Counted from the first letter of the stretch, positions 49,100 through 60,921 are shown. The stretch: DNA of 64,000 bases from Sepiola atlantica (GCA_963556195.1 OY744523.1:76475945-76539944), one strand, 5' to 3'. Notes: generated by a model from the letters alone, not told the origin. Program-made: numbers and translations.

Positions 49100-51680
49100 T
49101 GATCTTCTGGTTGATGAAATGCGTCATAATTATGTCACGTTTATTTCGAATTAATTCACACCGAATACATCTATAATACATCTTGTATTTTATCAGACAC
49201 TCACGCCTACATATATAAATACGATTATGTAGTTATAATTACTTATGTGCAATGATAAGCGTTTATATCGCTGCATAATTGGTGTGCGAAACGTAATAGC
49301 AGAATAAACAAGTATAGAATGTTTCCAGTAACAATAAACAGGCAACTTTCGCAGGCTTCATTCAAATGCTCTTATTGTGTCCGTTTGAAAAATCTATCGT
49401 CATGAATGTATTTCAGTAATAAACTCGGTATTTTGCTTTTTGTTCTTTTATTTTCCATTATTTCATTTGTTCAAGCAATTTTACACTTTCTAATTGAGAT
49501 GCAGTCACCCATATAACTCTACAGTGATGCAAGTGTTTCACATCTGTGCGTAAAATGTGTTGATGGGTTCGTGCCTCATGGATCGATATATTCTGTTCTT
49601 TCAAATCTGTTTCTCTGCTAACCGAAACATTGAGTGCTGATGAGATGACTACGTTTCTCACTAGCAATATTTAAATAACAATATATTTCATTTTCATAAC
49701 AAATTGCTATCCTTTTCGTGTTGCTAACTTCAGAGGAGGGCACGAGGGTTCTAAGCTCTTAGAATCGATCAGGATTGTATGTTTCTTCACTCAAAGTTTT
49801 GCCGCAACTGAAAAACAACTTAAAGTAATTCCTATGTCACATGATTTAACTAAAGAATCAACACTACGTTATATACGTATAACTTGTTTCATATGACAAA
49901 TCGTATGTGCGTATAACTTTAAAAGTGTGTTGCTGGCTAGTAATTTTTAAAACATGCTCGTCTCTGAGAACAGAGCGGAAGCTGTTTTTTTTCTCGGGAT
50001 TGGCGATTCAAAATTGTCAATGTACACGACAAAAATGTAAATAGGAATCATATTCCTTTCCTTGGCTAGTGTTAGCTCTATTTCCCTAATCATAATTGGT
50101 AGGTTAAACTATCCCCACAGGCGATTCAAATATCCCTATTTGTGAAGACGTTACATTATATCTATATACCATCGGACATTCACAGACTGGCTTTAATTTG
50201 AGTGTTTTCTCATATCAAATGATCATGCTAAGCAATTATCTATATATCTATATGGATATATGCATATGTTTTTATATTTGTGTGAACAGGGTTTACTCGT
50301 AAACTAATTAACCGATAATTGTTAATTATGAAACACAGCTGCTCGGTGTAAGGGTGTGTAATGTGAGTTACATTTAGTGTTATGCAATGGGGCAAAAGGA
50401 GGTAAAGCCCTTAGTGAAAATTCAGATAATTCTGATTTTTGTGAAAGTTTAACAATAGGCTATTGACATCAAGTAATAAATATTTCCATAATTTCAGTTT
50501 CTTTTTAGTAGTTTGAAGGTTGTAAGGGCATAATATGGACACAACAACCAATTTGAGCATTCCAATATTTCAGAGTTGCATTGATTTTATTCCATATTCA
50601 TTGAACCCCAATTAAGCAAGGTTCCCTGAACATACAGTTCTTCTTAAAAAAAATTCCTCTAAGGCTTAAAGGCGATATTGAATTATCTTGCTCACCCGCT
50701 CCTATTCCAAATGCATGGCCGTCGGCCGCCATCAATAGACTGCACCACACGGTCATATAATGTCACAAAAAATCTTTTTCAGACAAAATTTTATATTTTT
50801 TTTAAATTGCAATAATCTTTTAAATTAAAATTAAATATCAAGTAAAACTGGAATTTTAACTTGATTAATCCAATAATTCGAGTAAAAAAACTGATTTTAT
50901 TTTTGATCTAATTACTTTTAGTACGCAATCTTTTATATCGGTTTGAAACTCTGAATTAAACTTAAAACGTTGTTTATTACCGTTTGTTACAAGATAAAGA
51001 GTCCGCTGATGGCGACCCACCTCTAGAGATTCGGAATAGCGGCGTGTGAGCCAGAAAATTAAATATCGCATTCTTACATTTTAGACATTTTCTAGAATAA
51101 CAATTATGTAATAAATTTTAATCAAGATTAGTATATGGATTGTAGACATAAGATTTAGTGCCTTTAAGCGACATAAAATTGGTGCAAAACTGCTCTGTTC
51201 TGGAAATTGGTTTTACCCGTCTTGGGACGAGTAGTCTTCTTGTTTGATATATGTCCAATATATCATCCATCAACAATACTATATACCCCACCGTACATGA
51301 ATGGCATGTATATACACGTTACTACGATAGTATATTACTACCAACTTATATTAAGCACAAGGTTACGTTGATAAACCAAAACGTGCACTGTGAGTTTTAT
51401 CTTCATAAATCACTGTATAACAATCTTACCCATCTATCATTGAGCGCTTAGTTACGTTTGGCCTTGTCAGCTTCCACGCCCCGAAGTAAATACTAGGGTG
51501 TTTTACTCAAATCAGATGAATATTTTCTCGGGGTAAAGATTTGTGCTATGTGTTCTTCGCATGACTTTTATTTACTTCTTATATAACCAGCTTGCCTGCA
51601 ATGAAGACAAAACACAATACAGTGTTATGTTGATATATGTCTTTTTTTAAAAGCTGTTTTTGAACATTACCGAAGTAAGG
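49100..51680. other. No recognised gene
   Basis: AT-rich DNA. Minus-strand frames at 49667-49458 (69 codons) and 51071-50865 (68 codons) have no motif I recognise. The latter has a lysine/serine-rich, protein-like composition (VTNGNKQRFKFNSEFQTDIK) but no supporting context. Confidence 0.55.
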
Positions 51681-51689
51681 TTTTTTCCT

Positions 51690-52060
51690 ATATTCTTTAC
51701 GATTTCGCAACCTTGAATCTCATGGGTGTCTTTTTATCTGTCTGAGGTTGTATTTACTGCACTCCACTTATTATTTGTTCTTTTTGTATCGTTCCCCTTC
51801 TGACAATGACTGCTCTGTTGTTGACGTTATATACAGCCGTATTTACGATGCATTGCAAATTAATCCGTCAAGCTCCATCTTTGTGTTTGGTCACTTCAAT
51901 GCTCATCATTTTGACTGGCTCCCTCACTCTAACCGCACAGATCTAGCTGGTGAAATCTGTTTTAATTTTTCTGTCTCATGACTTGTCCCGAATTGTCAGT
52001 TTCCCCACACGTTTTCCTGATAATAATGTTCATAAATTTATCTTCAATTTAAAGCGGGTT
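51690..52060 (+). pseudogene. LINE endonuclease (APE-type) remnant
   Basis: Plus-strand translation gives LLHSTYYLFFLYRSPSDNDC, then SVVDVIYSRIYDALQINPSS and SIFVFGHFNAHHFDWLPHSN (core 51889-51918). It continues RTDLAGEICFNFSVS and, after a frameshift, LSRIVSFPTRFPDNNVHK (about 51980-52035). This is the apurinic-endonuclease domain of a non-LTR element: the usual GDFNAHH..W motif has lost its catalytic Asp (GHFNAHH). The wording fits the N-terminal domain of the same LINE family as at 1-2.4 kb and 30.4 kb, but no RT follows here. Dead fragment. Confidence 0.88.
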
Positions 52061-52064
52061 AAAT

Positions 52065-52820
52065 AGGGCATGGGGGAGTTTTCTCAGCAGATAAAAAGAC
52101 TAGGTCTGTCTTGTCGCTTTTGCTTTTTGACGTTTCGGTGTCATGTTCCTAGGCCCTCTCTTTGTATAAACAAGGCGAACTCATGTCTGGCGAAATTCCG
52201 GATGTCTTATGACGTTTTGCTCACACGAATTGCTTTACTATATTTATTGATGTATAACTCATAAGCATTTGACTTCTAAAAACAATCGACATTCGTACTA
52301 GTATGGTCCGGCACAAGGCCACACACTAGTTTACACAGACAATTGATTTTTTTTTTGTTTTCTTGCATAGGTACTTTCCTGTTTTATGAACAGCATTTCC
52401 TTTAACTTTCATTTTAAATGCTATTTTTTTACCGAACATTCCAGCTTTATTTTGAATATTATTTGTAACTTTTTAGTCTGTATATTCTACAACTGATTAT
52501 GTAGCTGGTGCGTTTTCACTAAACTTATGTTATTATGCGTATTTTAACTAAATCTGCCTTTACATCTTTTCTTCTCTCACATAATAACGCTAAGCAATTA
52601 TATATGTGCTTCTCATATTCAGCAACAGCAGAGCTCAGAGATTATAACATGTGAACAATACCCAATGGCTAACAAAACATGACTAGTTATATCTACACAG
52701 AGTTTTAGTAAGAGTTTACTTCAACTTGTATACAACAATTGTATGGTAGAGTTTTTGTGTAATGAATATGAACACAGACTAAAAAATCGACCATGTAAAG
52801 TTCTAAATCCTAACGCGTAT
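52065..52820. other. No recognised gene
   Basis: AT-rich DNA. The 64-codon frame at 52070-52264 continues the LINE fragment in position but shows no clear LINE motif. Confidence 0.5.
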
Positions 52821-52826
52821 ATGGTG

Positions 52827-53160
52827 TTCGTTGGTCTTTTGGCTAAGATCAAAGTGTAGTATCTGTTCCGATGGATACTGCATCCCATACTGGTGTTGTA
52901 TTGGCCTTCGGGTCTTGATTTACGCCGGTCAATGGGTCTGCCCTGTGCAGTTCTGGGAGGTCCACCTTCCCAGGCTTTGCCTCCCCTCTTTGGGGAGGAG
53001 TAAGTTTATTGCTTACTGCCTGGGGCGCCCCTACCGGGGAATACCGACGGTGCTGCCCAGGCAATTTTTAAACCCCACTTTCCCGACCCGACCTTGGGTC
53101 CCATCTTACTTGTGGGAGTAAGATAAAAACTGGCTTGTGGCTTACTCCTGGAGAGGAGTA
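52827..53160 (+). mobile_element. U2 snRNA-headed structured element (SINE-like) or U2 pseudogene chimera
   Basis: 52833-52868 reads ggtcttttggctaagatc, then aaagtgtagtatctgttc. This matches the 5' end of U2 snRNA (about nucleotides 10-45) with one extra A, and keeps the branch-site-pairing GTAGTA (52856-52861). After this head the sequence departs from U2 and becomes GC-rich, unlike the surrounding DNA. It carries hairpins at 52980-52998 (cctcccc/ggggagg), about 53029-53062 (gcctgggg..cccaggc) and 53103-53124 (atcttact/agtaagat, perfect, 6-nt loop), and aatttttaa at 53063-53071. SINEs with snRNA-derived heads are known (SINEU of crocodilians). Whether this is a SINE, a retropseudogene fused to another repeat or a structured RNA gene cannot be settled here. 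The 96-codon frame across it (52831-53121) has no protein motif. Confidence 0.65.
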
Positions 53161-53187
53161 AATCAATACTCATTAATGCCGTTGAGA

Positions 53188-53300
53188 AATGGGTACTTCT
53201 ATCGATCCTGATCCAATCGCCGGTAACTTCGCGTCGGCAGCGTTCGGGCATGCTACGTAAACACTCGAGATATGACGAGCCGAATAGTGACAGAGAGATG
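53188..53300. repeat. Left arm of a ~110-bp inverted repeat
   Basis: gtacttctatcgatcctgat (53190-53209) and gcatgctacgtaaacactcg (53248-53267) through gacgagccgaatagtgac (53274-53291) recur as reverse complement at about 53845-53945. Identity is roughly 80 percent by eye. The left arm lies just behind the U2-headed element. Confidence 0.85.
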
Positions 53301-53577
53301 CCGAGCGATTAAACAATCATCTGTCAATAATCAGACGACAATTTTTCTAATCACTATAAAAAATTAAATAAACCCAGAAGCAATTGATCAGGCCAGTGCA
53401 TGTTTATTTCCTGTTAAATTTTAAAAAAAGAAATAAAAACAACTGAATTACGAAGAGCTGCGTAGCAGAGTTGAATATCGCGAAGGAGTGATTTCATTCT
53501 GCTTGGAAAAAAAGTTGTTGGTAAAAAATAAAATGTCCAAAATGCTATTGCATGTGCTGTTTGATAGAAAGAAAAGG

Positions 53578-53578
53578 T

Positions 53579-53656
<78 letters not shown>

Positions 53657-53683
53657 TATTATTATTTATTATTTATTAACAAT
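53578..53683. repeat. (ATT)n microsatellite
   Basis: About 33 ATT units, encoding a spurious poly-Ile frame. Confidence 0.97.
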
Positions 53684-53824
53684 TGTTTAGCATTGTTTTG
53701 CTACAAAAATAAAAAACAAAAAAATATTTATTAACACTCATTTCGCTATGTTTGTTCGTTTTTTATGTGATTTTAGAATCTTTCTTGACAATAAAACTGT
53801 AAAAACATACGACGCAGCAACGTA

Positions 53825-53948
53825 GAGAAGGTATCGGCTGCCACCATTCAGCTCGTCATCTCTCGGGTGTTTATGTAGCATGCTCGAACGCTGTCGACGT
53901 GAAATTCACAGAGATTAGGTCAGGATCGATAGAAGTACCGAGAAATGT
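53825..53948. repeat. Right arm of the ~110-bp inverted repeat
   Basis: Contains accattcagctcgtcatct, tgtttatgtagcatgctcg and gatcgatagaagtac, matching the reverse complement of the left arm. About 540 bp separate the arms, including an (ATT)n microsatellite, so this is a large stem-loop or two oppositely inserted copies of one repeat. Confidence 0.85.
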
Positions 53949-54352
53949 ATGAACTCAGCCATGGGTAACATGGGTAATTTTCCCTGACTAATTCTATACT
54001 ATTAATCATTAACAACAGGTATTGCGTTTTGACATAAAATAGTTCGAAATAAAATAAAAACCTTCTCAGTCTGGTTGTGGTGTCTGTATTTTAGAGAATT
54101 TTACCTGCAGTTCGTTTCTTTCTACACTTTAACTAATCAGTCGTTAATATATCTTTCAGGTGAGTGTTAAGTTTTAAGTAATAAGAAGAAGCAAAACATG
54201 ATTTGTAAAGATTCTCCGATGTTTTTAACAAAAATGCAAAGTTATAGAGTTGATGCTTCTTTTAATTTAGAATGGAGCGTAGCTAAATGGAAAACATATC
54301 ATCGTTAATAATAAAATATTGAAGGAGTGAATCTACCTTTTAGGTTTTAATA

Positions 54353-54408
<56 letters not shown>
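54353..54408. repeat. (AT)n microsatellite
   Basis: About 28 AT units. Confidence 0.97.
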
Positions 54409-54409
<1 letters not shown>

Positions 54410-54410
<1 letters not shown>

Positions 54411-56431
54411 TAGTTGTATACGAGTATAAAAATAAATATAGCATTATTGTTTTTTTTTATTTCTTTGTCGGGTATATTACGCTTTCGCCCCTACTCCTAA
54501 ATATCAAAGTTTACAAAAATATGATGTACACACGTTCCTCACCCTGTTACTTAAAATACATATTCCATAATTCATAATGATAAATTCAATAGTTTAGGAT
54601 TTGACCAAGCACATACATATTATTGAAACATTCTCTAGCACTATTTAATGTCTCCGTGAGCATCTCGAAAAACAGTGACCTTCTCTGTTCACCTAATTTA
54701 CATAGTGTGTTGTACACACCGTAAACAAGTATGCAAATTGGATAGCAAAATATTAGGTTGCTTTACTTCTAAATTATCCATGGGATCTTATTTAAGCAAA
54801 AACAGTTATTATTTTTCATTATGTTAATAGTGTTACTTAGTAGATATTTCACACTTTATTATTTTTTTTAGAAATTGCATCTAAACAAAAATATAGTTAT
54901 ATAATATAAGGGTAATAAAATGTATTTAGCTTAGTACTTTACTGTGGTACCACACTATTACCGATCAACAGAAGTAGTATCTATCGATTGGTGGTAGCCG
55001 AAAAAACTACTAATTATCGATGAAACTTTTAAACTCTCGTACAACGTTAAGCTAAGTATAAACATCTAATATCGATATGTCTTTTTTCCTATAGGATATC
55101 GAGCAATGTACTTGTCCCACATCTGCTATCTTTTATTCGACCATGTTCCAATTTTTAGAGGTTTGTATACTAGGCGATATACTGAGCAGCACCTAATAAT
55201 TCTAAATGGTATACTTAGCAGCACTTAATATTTCTAGGCGGTATACTTAGTACCACCTAATAAAACACTAATACGTATAGGCCTACTTATGAGTTACTTT
55301 GTAGGAGATCTTTACTCTATTTACTCAAAATAGCCGTACAAAAAACCTCAGCACGAAACCTACAGACTTTCTTGATATACAAGACCTAAAGCAATGACAA
55401 CAGAATCCCAATGGTTGTTGATTTCAAGTAAAACACACCCAATTACTCTCACTCACAAGTGAAAAGTTTAAATTTAAAATAGACGCCGAAATGAGCTCCG
55501 TGCTTAACACACCGTTTATCCACGCTTTATAACAAACGCCCGATCTACCGTCACTCATTCCACTAAAAAACAACATACCACAATCCGTTAACCACCGAGG
55601 CAATCATATATGCAACATATATTGTTTCCAACCCTGTAAACATCTACTCACAGATTCCTCCATCATTCTAATCAACTTTCAATATCAAACTGAATGAATT
55701 AACCTCACAGGCTATAGACCAACTTCAAGTACTACATTTTTCGTATCAATTTCAAGAAAAATATTGGAATGACAAGTACACAGTACCGCCAATGGTTTTA
55801 TAACTCGAAAAAGGGGAATCAGATACCATTCGGCTCTCTCACCGTTGACACGCACGTCATCTTATCAAACTACAGTATAAAAAAACATGAAATGCATTCT
55901 ATTATCTATAGCGTTACTTTCCTACAACAAAACAGTAAAAAAACCGAAACTTAATGGATACACAAATTGCAAACACATAAAACGGTCTTAATTCACTTTA
56001 AAAAATGCTATATCATTATATTTATCGACCGCTTTTACCAATCAACAAATTTCAAATTTGTTAAACGCTTGAAACGCATGTCCGAGTTCTGTGAAAATGG
56101 ATGCGTTTTGAACAAAATCCTGCGTTTGAAATTACCGTACGCTTTTCTACCGGAATCCATAATTAACAGCGATGAATAAACATGAACAGTAAAAGGCCTC
56201 GATTCGCATTAATTTAACGAAGGTGATTTATTCACCCAAAGGGTTTTATCTTCAATAAAATAAAATAGAATTATCTACTTATACTGGCTTCGAAATAGCA
56301 AACCTAGGGCCGGTCGGAGCTAATCAACAGAAAACTGAATTACAAATGTATGTATGTTATTGTTTTGGGTTACACACGCGCGCACACGCACACTGAAGCA
56401 CACACACACACAAACACACACACGCACACAC

Positions 56432-56502
<71 letters not shown>

Positions 56503-57160
56503 TTTGTATAATTAGGCAGCATTCTTTTCTTTTATACGTATGATATAATAGGAGTGCTAGATTCCGTTTATTCATTTTCTGATCCATTTTTCCAGTCATC
56601 GAACGACCGATATGATGTTGTTATCAATGCTGTGTAAGAAATCCCCATATTTTTGGCGAATGAAATTGCAAGAATAAATTATAGACTAAACGAAATAATA
56701 TAAGGTTACGGTCAGACGAGTACGGAGGCCATTCTTGACTCGTTATGGAGTCAGGAAAACTGACGCCGCACCAGACCTGAGTCTATTAAACCCTGTGAGA
56801 GGGAGAATATTCTTTGAAGATCCAGTGCTGGTTTTATTAGTAATTCAGAGGCAGTTGTACATTAAAATAACCACACACAGACCTAAATCAACTGGTTTTA
56901 ACTGTTTGAAAAATGATGTTGAAGTTAAACTTTGTTATTGCTTGTCACTTTGTATGAGTGAGGAATAGATCTACGATACAATTTTAAAAATTTTTTAATC
57001 AATAAAATATAAATTTCTGTCTTCTCACCGACCTAAAAAATAAAGTAGCTACAAATATGAAGACACGATTCTTAACAGTTGTCCAATCATTTCGTCTGAA
57101 TAACCGAATTTATAATAGTGCACTGGCGTAAAATATTTCTCTAGAAATACGCACGAACAC
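54410..57160. other. No recognised gene; short tandem repeats
   Basis: AT-rich DNA. At 55174-55265 three imperfect 32-bp units (core gtatacttagcagcac) lie in tandem. At 56378-56498 a (CA)n tract with CG interruptions runs into (AT)n. Plus-strand frames at 55769-55954 and 55967-56179 are short and carry no motif I can name. Confidence 0.55.
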
Positions 57161-57164
57161 ACAC

Positions 57165-57166
<2 letters not shown>

Positions 57167-57200
<34 letters not shown>
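57167..57200. repeat. (AT)n microsatellite
   Basis: About 17 AT units. Confidence 0.96.
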
Positions 57201-57204
<4 letters not shown>

Positions 57205-57229
57205 CTTAACATCAATCCATTATATATTA

Positions 57230-57500
57230 TTGTGCGTTTTTATGTAGTGTTCATTATCCTCTCTTTTTATCCATCGTTGTTATCTTTTGCTTTTAACTCA
57301 GACGTATTTAACCTTCTTTTTTAATGCATTCTTTCATTGTTTTCTTTCCAATTGACCCTTTTCACCTTCTCTTTTCATTCACTTTTTTTTTTATTTTCTT
57401 TCTCCTATGAAATAAACTTCCCCTTTATATTAGACCCCTTTCCTTTATCCGATTACAATACCTTTTTCCCCAATTCTTTCTTTTTGTTTTTGCTGTCCAT
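57230..57500. repeat. Pyrimidine-rich tract
   Basis: The plus strand is dominated by T and C (for example ttttcaccttctcttttc, ttccctttatattagacccc). It passes into a less AT-rich, CpG-containing segment at 57505-57920, where I recognise no gene. That segment could be a 5' leader of an element, but nothing proves it. Confidence 0.55.
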
Positions 57501-58204
57501 TTGAACACTCGTACAGCGCTGTAGCCCAAAACGCCCAGTCGATTTGCTAGTCGTCAAACCGGCCAGCGAGCTGTCACCACAGGTAAAAAGACAGCTGGGC
57601 GACACGTCCTATTTCAATAGACTGTAAGAACAAGCGGCTCAGTCACAGCGTGTTCACCTTTATTTCTTTTCTGGTGTTTTTTTAGTGTTGCGTTCTGTTA
57701 GCCTTGTTGTTACCTGTTGTTGGTATAGGTCTGACATAAAGGGTGCGTAACTCGTGTTGTGTGAACTCGTGCCCCTTGCTTTGAGCCCTATGTTCGCTGT
57801 CTATTTACCGTCGTGTAACCATATTTCGTTTGTTGATACAAGACCCTTTGTGAACGTGCCACACTGAAGGTAAATGTGTGCGTGTCTCTGTGAGCTGTTT
57901 TTATTTCTTAATATGTGGGCGGTTTTAATCAAATAACTAGTCCAGCAGGCTTAATTACCGGCGCGAAACAGAATAAAACAGTATAACTAGTGAAAGTAAA
58001 ACGTTTGCCATGCTTTAAAAAAACTAATTATGTATCAAAATAGCATATTAATAAATATAGGTAATTATTTCGACTTATTTTTAAACTAATGGAGATGTGT
58101 TATTTATCTGTTTGAAGCCGAAACTATACCATTTCTTCTATTAATTTGAGACTATTGTACTATCTTTTAATGCTCAATATAGTTTATTATAACATTGAAC
58201 ACTA

Positions 58205-58330
58205 ATGTACTATATTTTAATGTTTAATTAAGAGCGTGATGTAGTATTGAATCTTTTCTGCTATTATGATGCTATCCTCCCAGGAATTATTTCCTTCTTT
58301 TGGGTGAAAAGTACGGTAGTATATGTCATG
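58205..58330 (+). repeat. Single unit(s) of the 50-70-bp dispersed repeat
   Basis: gatgtagtattgaatc, attatgatgctatcctccca (58262-58281), ggaattatttcc, then ggtagtatatgtcatg match the units at 40.03-41.07 kb in the same orientation. Confidence 0.6.
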
Positions 58331-58745
58331 TAGTTATGATCACATGTTCCTACTCATCAGCCTTGGTCGGGATACTTAGTTCTGTCCGTTCCGGTAACTG
58401 GGAGGAGACGATCAGTCATACCTTCTATTACTGCTCCAGCATTCGTCCGTTATGTATATTAGTTGAAGGCCTCTCATTTCACATGTTGAACGGACGGGGT
58501 TTTCTCGTCAAATCCGTTTCTATTTGTATCAATTAGGTGCCGACGATGGATATAAAAACACACTATGCTAGTCATTATGAGAAGCGTGAAGGATATTTAC
58601 GGAGATGAGATCTTCACTGCTATCCATCTTGTTCTCATTTTCTAATATCGCTGAAAATTCCTATCAAGTTTGAGAAGGTTAAACTCTCTGCGGCAAAGTT
58701 CGGCGGAAGGTGGCTGAAGTTTCGCAACTCTATAGAATAAATGGG
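58330..58745 (+). pseudogene. LINE C-terminal domain remnant
   Basis: The plus strand reads SGNWEETISHTFYYCSSI (about 58390-58445) then RPLCILVEGL. It continues, after stops and a shift, with THYASHYEKREGY and finally KIPIKFEKVKLSAAKFGGRW (about 58650-58715). From memory, the (C)xxGxxEtxxHxFxxCxxixPLW pattern and a final HxxxRIExERLxxxxFxxRW segment close the ORF2 of several LINE groups. The RT itself is not upstream, so only the 3' part of the ORF survives. This is a different LINE lineage from the copies at 1, 30 and 51 kb. Confidence 0.72.
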
Positions 58746-58749
58746 GCTA

Positions 58750-59920
58750 GTTTTGAGTGGTACTTGGGCGTGCCTTAGGTAAAAGAATATTGGCCTGCCA
58801 AACCGAATGTGGACCAGTTTAGACTAGTGTAAATTTATTTTAGTTTCGTTTTATTTTATTTACTTCCCTTATTTAACTTCGTAAGATTATGAATTTAATA
58901 ATAAACAAGCTCGTTTTTTATTGTCTTATCTATCCCACTTTTTCCCAACATCGGTTTGATAATTCCCCTTCTCGTCCTCAAATTAGGTGACAGATTGCTT
59001 GATTTGCCACATATGCGAGTCCGCTTTCATCAGTGCGAAAAAGGTGTGTGTGATAACACTTTTAGGGCCTGTATCTTTTTTTAGTGGAAAATCTGCTGAT
59101 CTGCCACATTTAATAAAGTGGGTTTGTTTTATACTAATCCCAAATTTTTACATTGTATTTATATGTAATTCCTTTTTCTGTATAAAAATGTGTATTTCTT
59201 TTCTCCCCACTGCATATATTATTGTATTATGTAGGTCTTACGTAGGTTAACCATTGAGCGATTTTGGTTTGGTGCGTAGCAAATGAAAGTTTCGTTTGAT
59301 TGAGATGTTTTAGTTAATGCTATGAATGTTACTAGTTAAGTTAGTTAAAGTGAGTTTATACCTGTTTCTCTCACGCCCCCATTTTCGGATTTATTCCAAA
59401 TAGTGTAGTGAATTTATACGAATAAATATGAACTATTGTAGTTATTTTTGCCGGTAAGTGTCAGCTTGAGTATACACTATAAATATTGTAAATGAATTTA
59501 TGAATCTCTTTTCTGTGCTAATCATTTTTTCTCAAAGTTATTTTGGTTTCTGTATGTGTACCTCATAGCAGAAAATCGAAATTTACAGCTAATATTTCCT
59601 AATATATGACAACGATACATACAAAACAGAATATGAAAGAAAATAACGAACAAGGAGACACGGTAGGATTATTTTTATTAAGAAAAACTATATTATACTT
59701 ATTATGTGTCTGTTTTGACCTGTACTAGGAAAAAAATAACTTTTCTTGGAAAATTACACGGTTGTCTGAATAAGTTTAACGAGTTTTGAGAAAGCAGCAC
59801 TTATTATTTAAAAAAAAATTAAATTTTTTTTCATAGACATGGCTTATGGAAATGTAAGTTTTCTGTGGCATAATTTCTTACCATTATACCACAATCAATA
59901 GGTTATAATGTTCTCCATCC
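58750..59920. other. No recognised gene
   Basis: AT-rich DNA; an 87-codon plus frame (58987-59250) shows no motif. Confidence 0.55.
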
Positions 59921-59927
59921 AATCTCC

Positions 59928-60330
59928 TCAGCGATGAATAACATTGCTTATTTGCACATTGAAATTTGTAATGACCCTGTCCAACATGTGAATTATCTTA
60001 ATCTCTATTTGAATGTTATTCTTGAGCGCATCAATTGTTTGAGGATTATTAAAGTAGGCCATGTCTTTAAGGTACACCTACAGAAAATAATCCGAATGAG
60101 ATATGTCTGGAGAATATGCAGGCCAAGTGTGGTGTGTACGATGAGAGATGGGCATGTCTTCAGTAAAGTAGCGATGGGTGCATTTGAATGAAGCATTTGC
60201 ATGAAGCATTTGAATGAAGCATTTGAATGAAGCATTTGAATGAAGCATTTGAATGAAGCATTTGAATGAAGCATTAGAGCAATGCGATGTCGCTTCATCC
60301 TGCTGATATATCACAGTATATACGTCATGG
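59928..60330 (-). pseudogene. Mariner/Tc1-type transposase C-terminal remnant
   Basis: Minus strand from about 60330: VYTVIYQQDEATSHCSN, the DDE second-Asp block (family form QQDGAxPH), then a repeat-derived spacer. Next comes THRYFTEDMPISHRTHH, then WPAYSPDISHSDYFL (family form WPxxSPDLxPxDFFLWG), a stop replacing the Trp, and VYLKDMAYFNNPQTIDALKN, IQIEIKIIHMLDRVITNF and NVQISNVIHR before a TGA at 59930-59928. This is the C-terminal half of a mariner/DDE_3-type cut-and-paste transposase. The N-terminal DNA-binding half is not found at higher coordinates. The spacer between the second catalytic Asp and WP is expanded by a 13-bp repeat. Inactive. Confidence 0.87.
60181..60276. repeat. 13-bp minisatellite inside the transposase
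   Basis: catttgaatgaag starts at 60181, 60194 (one variant), 60207, 60220, 60233, 60246 and 60259, with a partial copy at 60272. Since 13 is not a multiple of three, three units (39 bp) make a 13-residue protein period, and two minus-strand frames stay open through it. Confidence 0.96.
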
Positions 60331-60649
60331 ATTAATTTTCATAAGAATGATAATTATAATAAAATGAATACATTTTAACCATGCTATACAATAATATTGT
60401 TGGTTCATCGTTTGCATCGGACGTACATAAACAACAATGGCGACGTTTTACTTTTATTTATGACTTTAACATTAAAAAATAAAATTTTAAATTTAAAAAA
60501 AGAATACAAATGTTTACACTGGGTTTCACGGTTGGAATCAGAGATACACATTGCTGAACTTGATAATTACACAGAAAATCGACAAGAATTTAAAGCAAAA
60601 TTGAAACATAAGCATTATGTCTATATACACGAACAATAGATATATTATA

Positions 60650-60919
60650 TGTATAATTCCGGTTATTTAGACTACATTTCTCATCTATATATGTTATCAT
60701 CACAACGTTTCGGCTGCTGTAATTTCCGGCTTTCATCAGGTGTATCTCTTCGAAATCTGGAATATTTCGATCGAACTCGGGAATCTGAACGGAATTTTGA
60801 ACGGAACCCTTTATTTAGCTAAGGGGATAGCATACTCTTGGTCCGTCAGCCATGACTGGGTGAAGTCTTCAGTAATTCGCAATTCTTCGTAACACCTGCA
60901 CCGAAGATTGAACACCCAA

Positions 60920-60921
<2 letters not shown>
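60650..60921. repeat. Possible dispersed repeat next to (AT)n
   Basis: A less AT-rich segment with acaacgtttcggctgctg (60702-60719), cggctttcatcaggtg and later accgaagattgaacacccaa, ending at an (AT)n array. The gtttcgg...catcagg wording is reminiscent of the outer arm of the fold-back family (gtttcatccc...catcagg, 35876). Assignment is tentative. Confidence 0.35.

Noticed and set aside
52831..53121. 96-codon plus-strand frame with Cys and Trp
   Set aside because: Lies across the U2-like head and GC-rich hairpins; the nucleotide-level match to U2 explains the start and no protein family fits.
60078..60314. Novel Cys/His repeat protein (repeated S-F-K-C-F-I-Q-M-L-H)
   Set aside because: The repeat is a 13-bp minisatellite inside a transposase remnant, shown by QQDEATSH before it and WPAYSPD after it.
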